DNA of 64,000 nt, from assembly GCA_015228875.1 (NCBI GenBank), contig JADGCS010000002.1, positions 40,084 to 104,083 of the forward strand. Direction: 5' to 3'. Below the pieces are notes generated by a model. It did no database searches and had not been told where the DNA came from. It worked only from the letters and a program-made list of their open reading frames with translations. This stretch comes from Deltaproteobacteria bacterium (lineage in GTDB: Bacteria > UBA10199 > JADGCS01). This document shows, piece after piece, positions 18,216 to 27,475 of the stretch; position 1 is the first letter of the stretch; each line of letters starts with the position of its first letter. The translations under genes and the position numbers were made by a program.

Positions 18216-18243
18216 TTGACAAATAATCCCTTTCGGGTATAAT
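18216..18243 (+). promoter_or_regulatory. Sigma70-like promoter of hipBST overlapping an operator half-site
   Basis: TTGACA, 16-nt spacer, TATAAT; -10 lies inside CGGGTATAAT. Confidence 0.65.
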
Positions 18244-18251
18244 ATTTATTA

Positions 18252-18464
18252 ATGACAATTGCGGAATTCGTAAAAAAAAGAAGGCGGGAGGAAGGGCTTA
18301 ATCAACGCAAACTTGCCGAGTTGAGTGGTGTCGGCTTGCGCTTTGTGCGCGAACTGGAACAGGGCAAAACAACACTGCAAACACACAAGGTCAATGCCGT
18401 TTTAAAGTTGTTTGGAAAAAAGCTGGGTCCCGTAAATCTTTTTGAAGAAGAAGGTGACCAATGA
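18252..18464 (+). CDS. hipB: HipB-like XRE antitoxin/regulator
   Basis: FVKKRRREEGLNQRKLAELSGVGLRFVRELEQGKTTLQTHKVNAVLKLFGKKLGPV. Confidence 0.87.
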   Translation: MTIAEFVKKRRREEGLNQRKLAELSGVGLRFVRELEQGKTTLQTHKVNAVLKLFGKKLGPVNLFEEEGDQ

Positions 18465-18787
18465 AAAAAGCAAAGGTTTTTTTTGTCAACAAACTCGCCG
18501 GCCATCTCACAAAAACCGAACAGGGGTTTTCTTTTGTGTACGACCCAACATATCTTCAACAAGCTCATGCCCTTCCCATCAGCTTAAGTCTGCCACTGCA
18601 AACACAGCCCTTTACAAGCAAAGATCTGCATCCCTTTTTTGCAAATTTGATCCCAGAGGGATGGCTGTTTGATTTAAATGCGCAGGCATTAAAAATCGAC
18701 ATGGAAGATGAATTTGAAATGCTGCTATCCACGGGTAAAGATTGCATCGGTGCCGTCACCGTTATACCAAACGACGAGGTGATATGA
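18461..18787 (+). CDS. hipS: HipS-like (HipA N-terminal subdomain, stand-alone)
   Basis: VNKLAGHLTKTEQGFSFVYD...PISLSLPLQTQPFTSKDLHPFFANLIPEGWLFD...CIGAVTV; ATGA overlap with hipB. Confidence 0.85.
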   Translation: MKKAKVFFVNKLAGHLTKTEQGFSFVYDPTYLQQAHALPISLSLPLQTQPFTSKDLHPFFANLIPEGWLFDLNAQALKIDMEDEFEMLLSTGKDCIGAVTVIPNDEVI

Positions 18788-19725
18788 CCCAACATATTTG
18801 TCTGGCCTGCGAACAATCCCTCGAAATTGCTGCGCCTTCCCCCTACCACAGGCACTGTCTAAAAAAAATTTTTGGCACAACAAAAACCCTGTCTCTCAAA
18901 TTTTCCACTGAAGAAATCTATTATCAGGCGCAAAAAATGGTTGGGCAAATGTCCATTTCAGGTGTTCAGGAAAAACTCTCTGTTTATCCAAACAAAAAAG
19001 ACGGCTCAATCGATGTGGCGGCTGTCGGTGGATCCCATATCCTGAAACCTTCGCCTTCCCGTTTTCCTCATCTGGCAGAAAATGAAAATTTTTTCATGAA
19101 TTTGGCCACAGCGCTGTCCATCGAAACCCCCGCGCACGGCCTGTTTGCACTTTCGGACGGGCCCCTGTCCTATGTCGTCAAACGCTTTGACAGAGATGAT
19201 GTGGGCGGAAAAATCCCTGTGGAGGACTTTGTACAGCTATTGGGAGGACGTGATAAATACGCAGGATCAATAGAACAGATTGGCAGGTTTTTGATGCGGC
19301 ATTCGTCCATCCCCTTTATTGACACACAAAAACTTTTTGTGAGAACTCTTTTCAATTTTGTAATCGGAAACGGCGATGCGCATATGAAAAATTTTTCTAT
19401 GATTCTCCTGCCAGACCAAGGTTACAGGCTTGCACCCGCCTATGATATCGTGAGTTCCCGTCTGGTGATACCAAACGAAAAAGACGATCTGGCTTTAAGT
19501 CTTAACGGCAAAAGAAACAACATCACGACAAATGACTTTTTAAAACTGGCAGAGTATTTGGAAATTGAAAAAAAACGGTATGAACAGATTATGGGAACAT
19601 TGAGAGATTTAAAAAATATTTTTGAAGAAAAAATTTTTCACAGCCCTCTGCCGCCACAGATGAAAGAGCAGGCAAAAAGAATTTTTTTAAAAAGATTTCA
19701 TGTTCTTTTGGCCAAAGCAGAATAA
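18784..19725 (+). CDS. hipT: HipT-like serine/threonine kinase toxin (HipA C-terminal domain, stand-alone)
   Basis: SISGVQEKLSV Gly-rich loop with SIS motif, HILKPSPSRFPHLAENE, VVKRFDRD, NGDAHMKNFS, LAPAYDIVSS; ATGA overlap with hipS. Confidence 0.88.
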   Translation: MTQHICLACEQSLEIAAPSPYHRHCLKKIFGTTKTLSLKFSTEEIYYQAQKMVGQMSISGVQEKLSVYPNKKDGSIDVAAVGGSHILKPSPSRFPHLAENENFFMNLATALSIETPAHGLFALSDGPLSYVVKRFDRDDVGGKIPVEDFVQLLGGRDKYAGSIEQIGRFLMRHSSIPFIDTQKLFVRTLFNFVIGNGDAHMKNFSMILLPDQGYRLAPAYDIVSSRLVIPNEKDDLALSLNGKRNNITTNDFLKLAEYLEIEKKRYEQIMGTLRDLKNIFEEKIFHSPLPPQMKEQAKRIFLKRFHVLLAKAE

Positions 19726-19771
19726 ACATTTTAATCTTCTCAATAAAGTGATCATCAGCCCCCCACAAACG

Positions 19772-19836
19772 CTTGCATGACCGCGCCCGTTACAATAATT
19801 TAGTGGGCACTTGCATGACCGCGCACATTACAATAA
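19772..19836. repeat. Two direct copies of a 27-bp motif
   Basis: CTTGCATGACCGCGCCCGTTACAATAA and CTTGCATGACCGCGCACATTACAATAA, 38 bp apart. Confidence 0.7.
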
Positions 19837-19839
19837 AAG

Positions 19840-20046
19840 ATCATCGCCTTTAACCGCCACCTCCACGCCCTGATCACAGACGGGGTAATCAACTCTGCCG
19901 ATCCGCGCACAATCACTTTTCAACACTGCCCTCACTACTATTTCAACCAAATGACAGAATTGTTTAGGTGGGCCAAACTGATTGCCAGAACCTTTGGCGA
20001 GATGCCGACAATCTGCCCACAATGCGGCGAGGAGATGAATCTGTAA
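19840..20046 (+). pseudogene. IS91-like (Y2 HUH) transposase C-terminal remnant
   Basis: Translation IIAFNRHLHALITDGVINSADPRTITF...FRWAKLIARTFGEMPTICPQCGEEMNL*; HLH HUH motif; no start or complete domain. Confidence 0.65.
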
Positions 20047-20066
20047 CCCCTCACTAATCTGATTTG

Positions 20067-21617
20067 CTAATCCTCCACAACAGGCAGCGTAAATCCCGCA
20101 TCGGTAATCACATCGAGGTAACCATCGCCATCATTATCTGCGGCGGTTTTTAATTCGTGTGTCAGATTTTGGGAGGGGTTGTTTTGATCGATGATGGAAT
20201 TGTTATCAGAATCGTAATCAAACGAGAATGGATCTGTCTGCGATGCCGTGTAGTTGCAGGAATTGGTTGGGGCGTATCTGATGTTGGAAGATTGCTCTGT
20301 AAACACACCTGTCACGGATTGTGCGATACTTTGGTGTTGTACAAGATCAAGCAGCACATGATTGTTGTTGCCGGGGGCTGCCCAATTGCAGATAAACCCC
20401 GAGATGCGTCCATCAAATTCGGTGGTATCCGAGTGGGGGCCATACCCGTAAAAGGCGTCGCCTGTGAGGGTCTCATCGGAGTTGATGTGCAGATTAAAGA
20501 CACGCGAGTGGCTGTCCTGATGGCCCGCCTGCCACGCGTAGGCGTAGTTGCCCGACAGATTTTCGGGATTAAAGTTGGCAAGAAAGCGCGAATAATTATC
20601 GGTCCAGTCTTGCGTGGGATCAAGCAGGCGATTGGCGGTGAAGGGGGATTCGTCCCTTTCGTCAAGGCCGCCGCAATAAATCGCCCAGGCGGCATCAAAG
20701 GCAAGGGCTGTTGCAGATGTCTTGTGATACAGGGTGGAACCAGCAACTGATGACAGGGCATGGCCTTCGAGACATTTGTAGCTGAGAGGCCAATCATACT
20801 GGTAGGTGAATTTACCGCGGTAGGGTGCGTCGTTGGTGTCTGCATCACCCGTCTCGGCAAGGGGCATGTGTTCGAGACCCACAGTCACACGCATGGCGTT
20901 GATTTGATCGTTGTCAACGGGGGTAAATGTGAATTCGAGGGTGTATGTGTAAACATCATTGCCTGTGTCAGGGTCTGTGCTCTGTGAAAGGGTTGCATTT
21001 GAGAAACTTGAAGAGACCGCTGTCATGTCGGCGGTTAAATTAATGGTCTCGCCGGCTGCAGGCAAATCAACCCCCGTGACATTGGCAATGCAGATCATGC
21101 TGGCCAGGGCCTTGAGGATAACATCTGCCTTGTCAGACACACCGGCAATACGTTCATTTTGCTGGGCTGCAGAGCAGGCCTCGCCTGTGTCGGCCTCATT
21201 TTTTGTCCAGAGGCCCACATCGCCGGATGGCAGTTGCCCGCTGTTGGGAAGGTTGCTATCGGGGTGATTGCTGTAATTGACGACCGGCCCATAACAGTCG
21301 GCGTTTTGGGATGGTCTGAGGAGCGGTTCGGGATCAAAGACACAATCCGAGGGTTCGGTGCCTGTTAGTATGTTGTTGATGGCGGTGGTTGTCTCCGAAA
21401 AAGAACTCAAGGCCAAAGGACCAGATGAGGGCAGTAGATTGACGGAGGCTGTGGCTGACTGGAAGCTCAGGGGCGATGTGATGGCAAAGCTTGTTGGATA
21501 GACATTTGTGATGGTCGTTGGGGGATTACCCACACGGGTGCCGGCCTCGCCGCAATGAATCATCAACAGGAGGACAAGGAGCAGGGGGGGTAATACCGAT
21601 TTAAGATTGAGTTTCAT
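20067..21617 (-). CDS. Large lipoprotein, hypothetical
   Basis: Signal peptide plus lipobox LLLMIHCGE; 4-bp overlap with upstream TIGR02147-like gene. Confidence 0.7.
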   Translation of the reverse strand: MKLNLKSVLPPLLLVLLLMIHCGEAGTRVGNPPTTITNVYPTSFAITSPLSFQSATASVNLLPSSGPLALSSFSETTTAINNILTGTEPSDCVFDPEPLLRPSQNADCYGPVVNYSNHPDSNLPNSGQLPSGDVGLWTKNEADTGEACSAAQQNERIAGVSDKADVILKALASMICIANVTGVDLPAAGETINLTADMTAVSSSFSNATLSQSTDPDTGNDVYTYTLEFTFTPVDNDQINAMRVTVGLEHMPLAETGDADTNDAPYRGKFTYQYDWPLSYKCLEGHALSSVAGSTLYHKTSATALAFDAAWAIYCGGLDERDESPFTANRLLDPTQDWTDNYSRFLANFNPENLSGNYAYAWQAGHQDSHSRVFNLHINSDETLTGDAFYGYGPHSDTTEFDGRISGFICNWAAPGNNNHVLLDLVQHQSIAQSVTGVFTEQSSNIRYAPTNSCNYTASQTDPFSFDYDSDNNSIIDQNNPSQNLTHELKTAADNDGDGYLDVITDAGFTLPVVED

Positions 21618-22480
21618 TTTGTCCCCTTTTTTTCAAGCGCCCTTGTCACAGGAAAAAACTGAAAATTTAATTGAAAGACCTCATCGTATTGAATGTTTTT
21701 TTGATTGATCATCGTGAGGATTTCATCCTGCAGGTGTTGCATTTTTTTGGCGATGACCTTTTCAAGTTCTGCCGGTATCGGGATTGTTAACGCGCTGAAG
21801 TTGCGGTTTTGCTGTTTGAGATGCGCCAGATATCTTCTGGCCTTGTTGAGTACGGCCTCATGAAAACCAAAGGCCTCCATCGCCTCGACATGGCTGCCCG
21901 TATCGACCACAGCATCTGACTGACAGAGTTTTTGCTGCTCGTCCCTCTTTAACAGGCCGAGTTCGAGCAGGGTGTTGATGGCCTCTCTTGCCATCGCAGG
22001 TGTGATACGGGGCAGACACTTTGCAGCAATCCATTTTGGGTCTTCTTTAAAATCCTTGAGCAGGACCATCTCTCGGATACAGGCGTAGTAGTCATTTGAG
22101 AGGTACTTGTTTTGATGTTTTTTAAGCTCCGAAAAAACCAGCTTTGGTTTGAGTGAGATGATGCTGTTGTAGAGGGTGTTTTTTTTGTCGGGGTCGCTGG
22201 TATTTGAAAATTCAACCAGGTACTCTAAATATTTTTTTTCACGGTCCTTAAAATTAAGGTACGCGCATAATTTTTCGATACTGGTTTTTGAGAGTTTGCG
22301 TTCGCCATCGATGATCATTTTGACAAAACTTGGCGAACCAAAGCCAATCTCTTTGGCAAGATTTCTCATTGTCATTTCGGGGCGCAGGGATTTTAATGCC
22401 TCAACAAGATCCCTTAAATAAGACCGAAAGTCGCTGTAAAGAAAGATGTTGATCTTTGGTTTTGAGGGTTTTCTGCCCAT
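21614..22480 (-). CDS. TIGR02147 (DUF4423)-like family protein, putative regulator
   Basis: NIFLYSDFRSYLRDLVEALKSLRPEMTMRNLAKEIGFGSPSFVKMIIDGERKLSKTSIEKLCAYLNFKDREKKYLEYLVEF. Confidence 0.85.
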   Translation of the reverse strand: MGRKPSKPKINIFLYSDFRSYLRDLVEALKSLRPEMTMRNLAKEIGFGSPSFVKMIIDGERKLSKTSIEKLCAYLNFKDREKKYLEYLVEFSNTSDPDKKNTLYNSIISLKPKLVFSELKKHQNKYLSNDYYACIREMVLLKDFKEDPKWIAAKCLPRITPAMAREAINTLLELGLLKRDEQQKLCQSDAVVDTGSHVEAMEAFGFHEAVLNKARRYLAHLKQQNRNFSALTIPIPAELEKVIAKKMQHLQDEILTMINQKNIQYDEVFQLNFQFFPVTRALEKKGTK

Positions 22481-22780
22481 AGAAGTACAAGTATTTTTTA
22501 TTGATGGTTTTATTATAACAACCTGTGTACATTAATGTCAATTTAATACTATGTAATAACTAAAAATTTTATTAGCTATTATTAATTATTAGGATTATTG
22601 AGCATTAATATTGTGTACATTTCAACCCTCAAAGAGGACTCGAGTTTTTTGAGGGGGCTTTAAACACAACCCGCCGTTTTCATTGCAATGTGTCGTGACC
22701 AAAGCTTTTGCATGGTGTATAATAATAGATATCGATTTGTTTTTTAATAATTTATTACAACATCCCTTAAGGGGAGAATC

Positions 22781-23398
22781 ATGAAGCTTGCACATCGCAT
22801 AATGGTTCTTTTCATCTATCTACTCGTTGCTCAGGGGATTTATTTAGGCGCGCAAAAAATGGTACTGCAACACGTTGGTATTTCAAATATCAACCTGATG
22901 CTCCCCTATGAAGACCGTATTCCGTTTCTGCCTTTTATGGTAATCATTTACTTGAGTGTTTATCTTTTACCTGTTGGTATTATATTATCAATTTACAGAA
23001 AGGGAAGAATTTTTAAAATCATGATTGTCTTTACGCTTGCCCTTTTCATTCACACCTTGTTTTTTATTATCATGCCTGTTGAGTACTCCCTGAGACCTGT
23101 GGTTAACATCCCGTCGGAAATCCTGCATCAACTCATGCTGTTTGTTTATTCTGTCGATGCCCCGATCAACACATTTCCCTCGCTGCATGTTTCCGTTGCC
23201 TTTATCAGTTATTACATTATAAGACGTTACAGGCCACAATGGTCGAGGGGCGTCTTGATGCTTGCCATAGCCATCGCGCTGTCAACAGTCCTGGTGAAAC
23301 AGCACTACATACTCGATGTTGTGTCGGGGTTTTTGATTGCTCATTTGTTAAATGCGTTTATCCTGCAGAAAGACCTCAAAAAAATTCTTCATGTGTAG
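22781..23398 (+). CDS. PAP2 superfamily phosphatase
   Basis: NTFPSLHVSVAFISYYIIRR ... VLVKQHYILDVVSGFLIA. Confidence 0.85.
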   Translation: MKLAHRIMVLFIYLLVAQGIYLGAQKMVLQHVGISNINLMLPYEDRIPFLPFMVIIYLSVYLLPVGIILSIYRKGRIFKIMIVFTLALFIHTLFFIIMPVEYSLRPVVNIPSEILHQLMLFVYSVDAPINTFPSLHVSVAFISYYIIRRYRPQWSRGVLMLAIAIALSTVLVKQHYILDVVSGFLIAHLLNAFILQKDLKKILHV

Positions 23399-23480
23399 GC
23401 ATTTCAAAGTCGACAGAGCGCGGGTGCAGTCCTCGCATGACGAAGGGACTCAATCGCGTCAAAGTCAAATTAGTCACTTG
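23398..23480 (-). repeat. 83-bp dispersed palindromic element, copy 4 (inverted)
   Basis: GGCATTTCAAAGTCGACAGAGCGCGGGTGCAG...CTCAATCGCGTCAAAGTCAAATTAGTCACTTG. Confidence 0.85.
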
Positions 23481-23575
23481 TTTCTTGAAAAAAGACATTC
23501 CATCGCGTGTCACAAAATCTTGTTTGCCAAATAGAGACGGATTATTTATGACCTCCGGCAACCCGGAGGTTTAAG

Positions 23576-24439
23576 TTGGCACAGTTGATAGACGGCAAAC
23601 TTGTCTCTCAAAAAATAAAAACAGAGCTCAAAATCAAGGTGGATGAGTTTATTAAGCAAACCGGTATTCAGCCCGGGCTTGCGACCGTCCTGGTTGGTGA
23701 CAACGAGGCCAGTCGCATCTACGTCAAAAACAAAATTAAGGGGACAGAAGACAGCGGGATGAGGTCCATTCATCGCCAATGCCCACAGGGCATTACAGAG
23801 GCGGAACTTCTCACGCTGATCAACACACTCAATGGTGACCCATCGGTTCATGGTATCCTTGTTCAGTTGCCGCTCCCCGCGCATATCTCATCGGATAAAA
23901 TCATCCGCGCCATTAACCCATCCAAGGACGTCGATGGTTTTCACCCTTATAATATCGGGTTGTTGATGACAGGGCATGCTGCCTTAAAACCCTGCACGCC
24001 GCTGGGGATCATGGAACTCTTAAAACATTACTCCATTACCGCAAGTGGCAGGGATTGTGTGGTGATCGGAAGGTCCAACATCGTCGGTAAGCCCCAGGCC
24101 ATCATGATGACACACGAAAACGCGACAGTCACGGTGTGTCACTCCAAGACACAAAACCTCCCCGAAAAAGTAAGATCGGCCGACATAGTCATTGCTGCTA
24201 TGGGCAGGGCAAAATTTGTCAAGGGAGACTGGATCAAGCGGGGGGCTGTTGTGATCGATGTCGGGATGAATCGCGATGAAAACGGTAAACTCTGCGGTGA
24301 TGTTGATTTTGATGAGGCACAAAAGAGGGCCGCGTACATCACACCCGTTCCCGGTGGCGTGGGTCCCATGACCATTGCCATGCTTCTGGTTAATACTTTA
24401 AAAGCGGCCGCAGAATTGGGTAAAGTACTTCCCACGTGA
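23576..24439 (+). CDS. folD: Bifunctional methylenetetrahydrofolate dehydrogenase/cyclohydrolase FolD (TTG start)
   Basis: YVKNKIKGTEDSGM, GILVQLPLPAHI, PSKDVDGFHPYNIG, VVIGRSNIVGKPQAIMM, TPVPGGVGPMTIAMLL. Confidence 0.95.
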   Translation: MAQLIDGKLVSQKIKTELKIKVDEFIKQTGIQPGLATVLVGDNEASRIYVKNKIKGTEDSGMRSIHRQCPQGITEAELLTLINTLNGDPSVHGILVQLPLPAHISSDKIIRAINPSKDVDGFHPYNIGLLMTGHAALKPCTPLGIMELLKHYSITASGRDCVVIGRSNIVGKPQAIMMTHENATVTVCHSKTQNLPEKVRSADIVIAAMGRAKFVKGDWIKRGAVVIDVGMNRDENGKLCGDVDFDEAQKRAAYITPVPGGVGPMTIAMLLVNTLKAAAELGKVLPT

Positions 24440-24507
24440 TTTAAGGCCTGTTTTGCAGGGTTATCTCTTGAGATAACTTTTCAAACGGCTTTCAATCATG
24501 TTGATTT

Positions 24508-25605
24508 ATGACTGATTTAAATACACCTTTGTATCAGGAACATGTAGCGCTTAAAGGCAGGATGGTCTCGTTTGGCGGTTGGGCGATGCCCGTGCAGTAC
24601 TCAGCGGGACTCATGACCGAACACGAATGTGTGCGCACACGTGTGGGTCTGTTCGATGTGAGTCACATGGGAGAATTTCTCATCTCTGGCAATCAGGCGC
24701 GTCCCTTTCTTAACAGGGTCACCACAAATAATGTTGATCTTTTAGTCCCTCAAAAATGCCAATACACGATGCTGTGCTATCCCAATGGAACGGTTGTGGA
24801 CGATCTGATTTTAAGCCAGCTCGCAGAAAACAAATACATCGCCGTGGTCAATGCCTCAAACGTCAAAAAAGATTTTGACTGGCTTGTCTCTAACAACAAA
24901 GAGGGCGCTGATTTAACAAATATCAGCGACCAAAAATCCCTGATCGCCATACAAGGACCGCGGAGTCAGGAACTTCTCAATCAGAGTTTGGGTCATGATT
25001 TTTCGGGGGTGGGTTATTACCACCTGACAGAAATCAAATTTAAGGGGATTCCCCTGACTGTTTTTCGTACAGGATATACGGGAGAAGACGGTTTTGAGGT
25101 CATGTCAGACAATCAGCATGCCTCTGCGATCTGGAGGCTGCTACTCGAAAACGGTGCCCGCTATCAGGTCCTTCCCATAGGGCTCGGTGCCAGAGACACT
25201 TTAAGACTCGAGGCTGCATATTCTCTCTATGGTCACGAGATATCTGATGCCATCAATCCCATCGAGGCAAAACTGGGGTGGGCAGTCAAGTTTGAAAAGG
25301 GCCCCTTTACAGGCAGCGACGTTTTATTAAAGGAAAAGAAAGACGCAACGCGAAAGGTCATGGGCTTCGAAGTCATTGAACCCGGCATCGCAAGAGAAGG
25401 GTACACTGTGCATAATGAGAGCGAACAGGTGGGTTTTGTGACAAGCGGGACACATTCACCGACCTTAAAAAAAGCAATAGGCCTTGCTCTATTAAAAACA
25501 GCAGAGGCAAATATTGACAACGTACTGTTTGTTGATATTCGTGGCAAGAAAAAGAAAATACGTTTGATAAAAACCCCTTTCTATAAAAGGGAAAAGCCGG
25601 TATAA
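24508..25605 (+). CDS. gcvT: Glycine cleavage system T protein (aminomethyltransferase)
   Basis: TPLYQEHVALKGRMVSFGGWAMPVQYSAGLMTEH, GLFDVSHMGEF, RTGYTGEDGFE, GLGARDTLRLEA. Confidence 0.95.
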   Translation: MTDLNTPLYQEHVALKGRMVSFGGWAMPVQYSAGLMTEHECVRTRVGLFDVSHMGEFLISGNQARPFLNRVTTNNVDLLVPQKCQYTMLCYPNGTVVDDLILSQLAENKYIAVVNASNVKKDFDWLVSNNKEGADLTNISDQKSLIAIQGPRSQELLNQSLGHDFSGVGYYHLTEIKFKGIPLTVFRTGYTGEDGFEVMSDNQHASAIWRLLLENGARYQVLPIGLGARDTLRLEAAYSLYGHEISDAINPIEAKLGWAVKFEKGPFTGSDVLLKEKKDATRKVMGFEVIEPGIAREGYTVHNESEQVGFVTSGTHSPTLKKAIGLALLKTAEANIDNVLFVDIRGKKKKIRLIKTPFYKREKPV

Positions 25606-25635
25606 AAAAACAAAAACAAGACAAAAGGAGAACCT

Positions 25636-26025
25636 GTGATTCACCAACCAGAAAATCTAAAATACACCAGAGAACATGAATGGCTGAGCATGGATGGCCT
25701 GACCGCCTATGTTGGATTGACAAGCTACGCCGCCGAACAACTCGGCGATATTGTCCATATTGATCTTCCACAACCACAAGATGAGTTTGCAAAGGAAGAA
25801 TCATTCGGCACCGTAGAATCAGTCAAATCGGTTTCTGATGCCTACATGCCCGTCACGGCAAAGATTCTTCTTATCAATGACAAACTCGCCGAAAACCCGG
25901 GTATGATCAACGAGGACCCCTACGGGGACGGGTGGATTATCCAGATTGAGATCAAGGACCCGGCAGAGGTCGAGAACTTGATGTCATTCGAACAATACCA
26001 GACCTATCTCTCCGAAGAACATTGA
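25636..26025 (+). CDS. gcvH: Glycine cleavage system H protein (GTG start)
   Basis: YTREHEWLSMDGLTAYVGLTSYAAEQLGDIVHIDLP, lipoyl-lysine region ESFGTVESVKSVSD. Confidence 0.95.
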   Translation: MIHQPENLKYTREHEWLSMDGLTAYVGLTSYAAEQLGDIVHIDLPQPQDEFAKEESFGTVESVKSVSDAYMPVTAKILLINDKLAENPGMINEDPYGDGWIIQIEIKDPAEVENLMSFEQYQTYLSEEH

Positions 26026-26104
26026 TTTTAGTTTCTCGGGACAAGGCCTTTTTCTCTTACCCTCCTGGTTTTGTTTGTGACGATTATCCAAGAAAGGGAC
26101 TGCT

Positions 26105-27451
26105 ATGCGCTATATTCCCCATACACCGCAGGATATCAAAGACATGTTAAAGACGATCGGTCTTGATTCTGTTGATGACCTGTTTAAATCAATTCCTTCG
26201 GAGTTGAAACTTAAGGCAGATCTCAAGGTGCCGCCTCCTCTGGCCGAGGTAGAACTCAAACAGCTCATGGCCGAAATGGCAGAACGCAACATCAATCTTA
26301 CTGAGGGAATCAACTTCATTGGGGCAGGCGCGTATTACCATTATGTGCCCTCCGTGATCGCTGCCCTGATTCAAAGGGGCGAATTTTTAACTGCCTATAC
26401 CCCTTATCAACCCGAGGTCTCTCAGGGGACACTGCAGAGTATCTTTGAGTTTCAAACCATGATGAGTGAGTTAACCGGCATGGAGGTTGCCAATGCCAGT
26501 CATTATGATCTGTCTACGGCGTGTGCAGAGGCGCTGATGATGGCTCAAAGGATCAACAGCAAAAAAAAGGCACTGGTGGCAAGGTCTCTGCACCCGCAAT
26601 ACAGAGAAGTCATCAAAACCTACTTTCAAAATCAGAACCTCAATATCATCGAGATCCCCTTTGCAAAAAATGGGGCGATTGATCTTGATTTTATTTATGA
26701 CAATCTTGACGACGATGTGAGCGCTGTCATGGTGCAGTCCCCCAATTTTTTTGGGGTTGTTGAGGACATGATCGCTGTCGGAAAAAAGGTTAAAGAAAAA
26801 CCAGCCCTCTTTATCAATGTGACAGCCGAGAGTCTTGCGTATTCTGTCTTAACCTCTCCCGGAGAAGCGGGAGCAGACATCGCTGTGGGAGAGGGCATGA
26901 GCCTCGGTCTTGGACCCAATTACGGTGGTCCCTACCTGGGCATCTTTGCAACGCAGCAAAAGTACATCCGCAGTATGCCGGGGAGGCTTGTCGGACAAAC
27001 CACAGATAAAAACGGGGAGAGGGGCTATGTTCTCACTTTTGCAACAAGAGAACAGCACATCAGACGTGAAAAGGCCACATCCAACATCTGTACCAATCAG
27101 AGCCTCTGCGCACTGATGTGTTCAATCTACCTCTCACTCATGGGGCCAGAGGGGCTTAAAAAACTGGCGCTGCTCAACATGCACCGTTTAAGGCGGTTGG
27201 AAGAATTAATTAAAATCAAAAACAGCGCGGCGCTGACTTTCAATGCACCCAAGTTTAACGAGACAGTGATTGAGCTGACAGTCCCTGCCAAAGAGGCTGT
27301 GATCCATCTGTTAAAGGACAGAATTTTTTCGGGCGTGGATCTTGCCACATATTACCCTGAGCTTGACAAGCATTTACTCGTCTGTACAACCGAGATGGTT
27401 TCGGGGCTTGATGTCGAGGTTTTTGTAGAGAAACTGGCAAGGTATTTATAG
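26105..27451 (+). CDS. gcvPA: Glycine dehydrogenase (decarboxylating) subunit 1
   Basis: RYIPHTPQDIKDMLKTIG, FIGAGAYYHYVPSVI, TAYTPYQPEVSQGTLQ, NICTNQSLCALM. Confidence 0.94.
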   Translation: MRYIPHTPQDIKDMLKTIGLDSVDDLFKSIPSELKLKADLKVPPPLAEVELKQLMAEMAERNINLTEGINFIGAGAYYHYVPSVIAALIQRGEFLTAYTPYQPEVSQGTLQSIFEFQTMMSELTGMEVANASHYDLSTACAEALMMAQRINSKKKALVARSLHPQYREVIKTYFQNQNLNIIEIPFAKNGAIDLDFIYDNLDDDVSAVMVQSPNFFGVVEDMIAVGKKVKEKPALFINVTAESLAYSVLTSPGEAGADIAVGEGMSLGLGPNYGGPYLGIFATQQKYIRSMPGRLVGQTTDKNGERGYVLTFATREQHIRREKATSNICTNQSLCALMCSIYLSLMGPEGLKKLALLNMHRLRRLEELIKIKNSAALTFNAPKFNETVIELTVPAKEAVIHLLKDRIFSGVDLATYYPELDKHLLVCTTEMVSGLDVEVFVEKLARYL

Positions 27452-27475
27452 GTTCATCACAATAAGGCGGCCATT

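Noticed and set aside
24440-24507. Possible glycine riboswitch upstream of gcvT
   Set aside because: Only ~68 nt and no recognisable glycine-aptamer conserved motifs.
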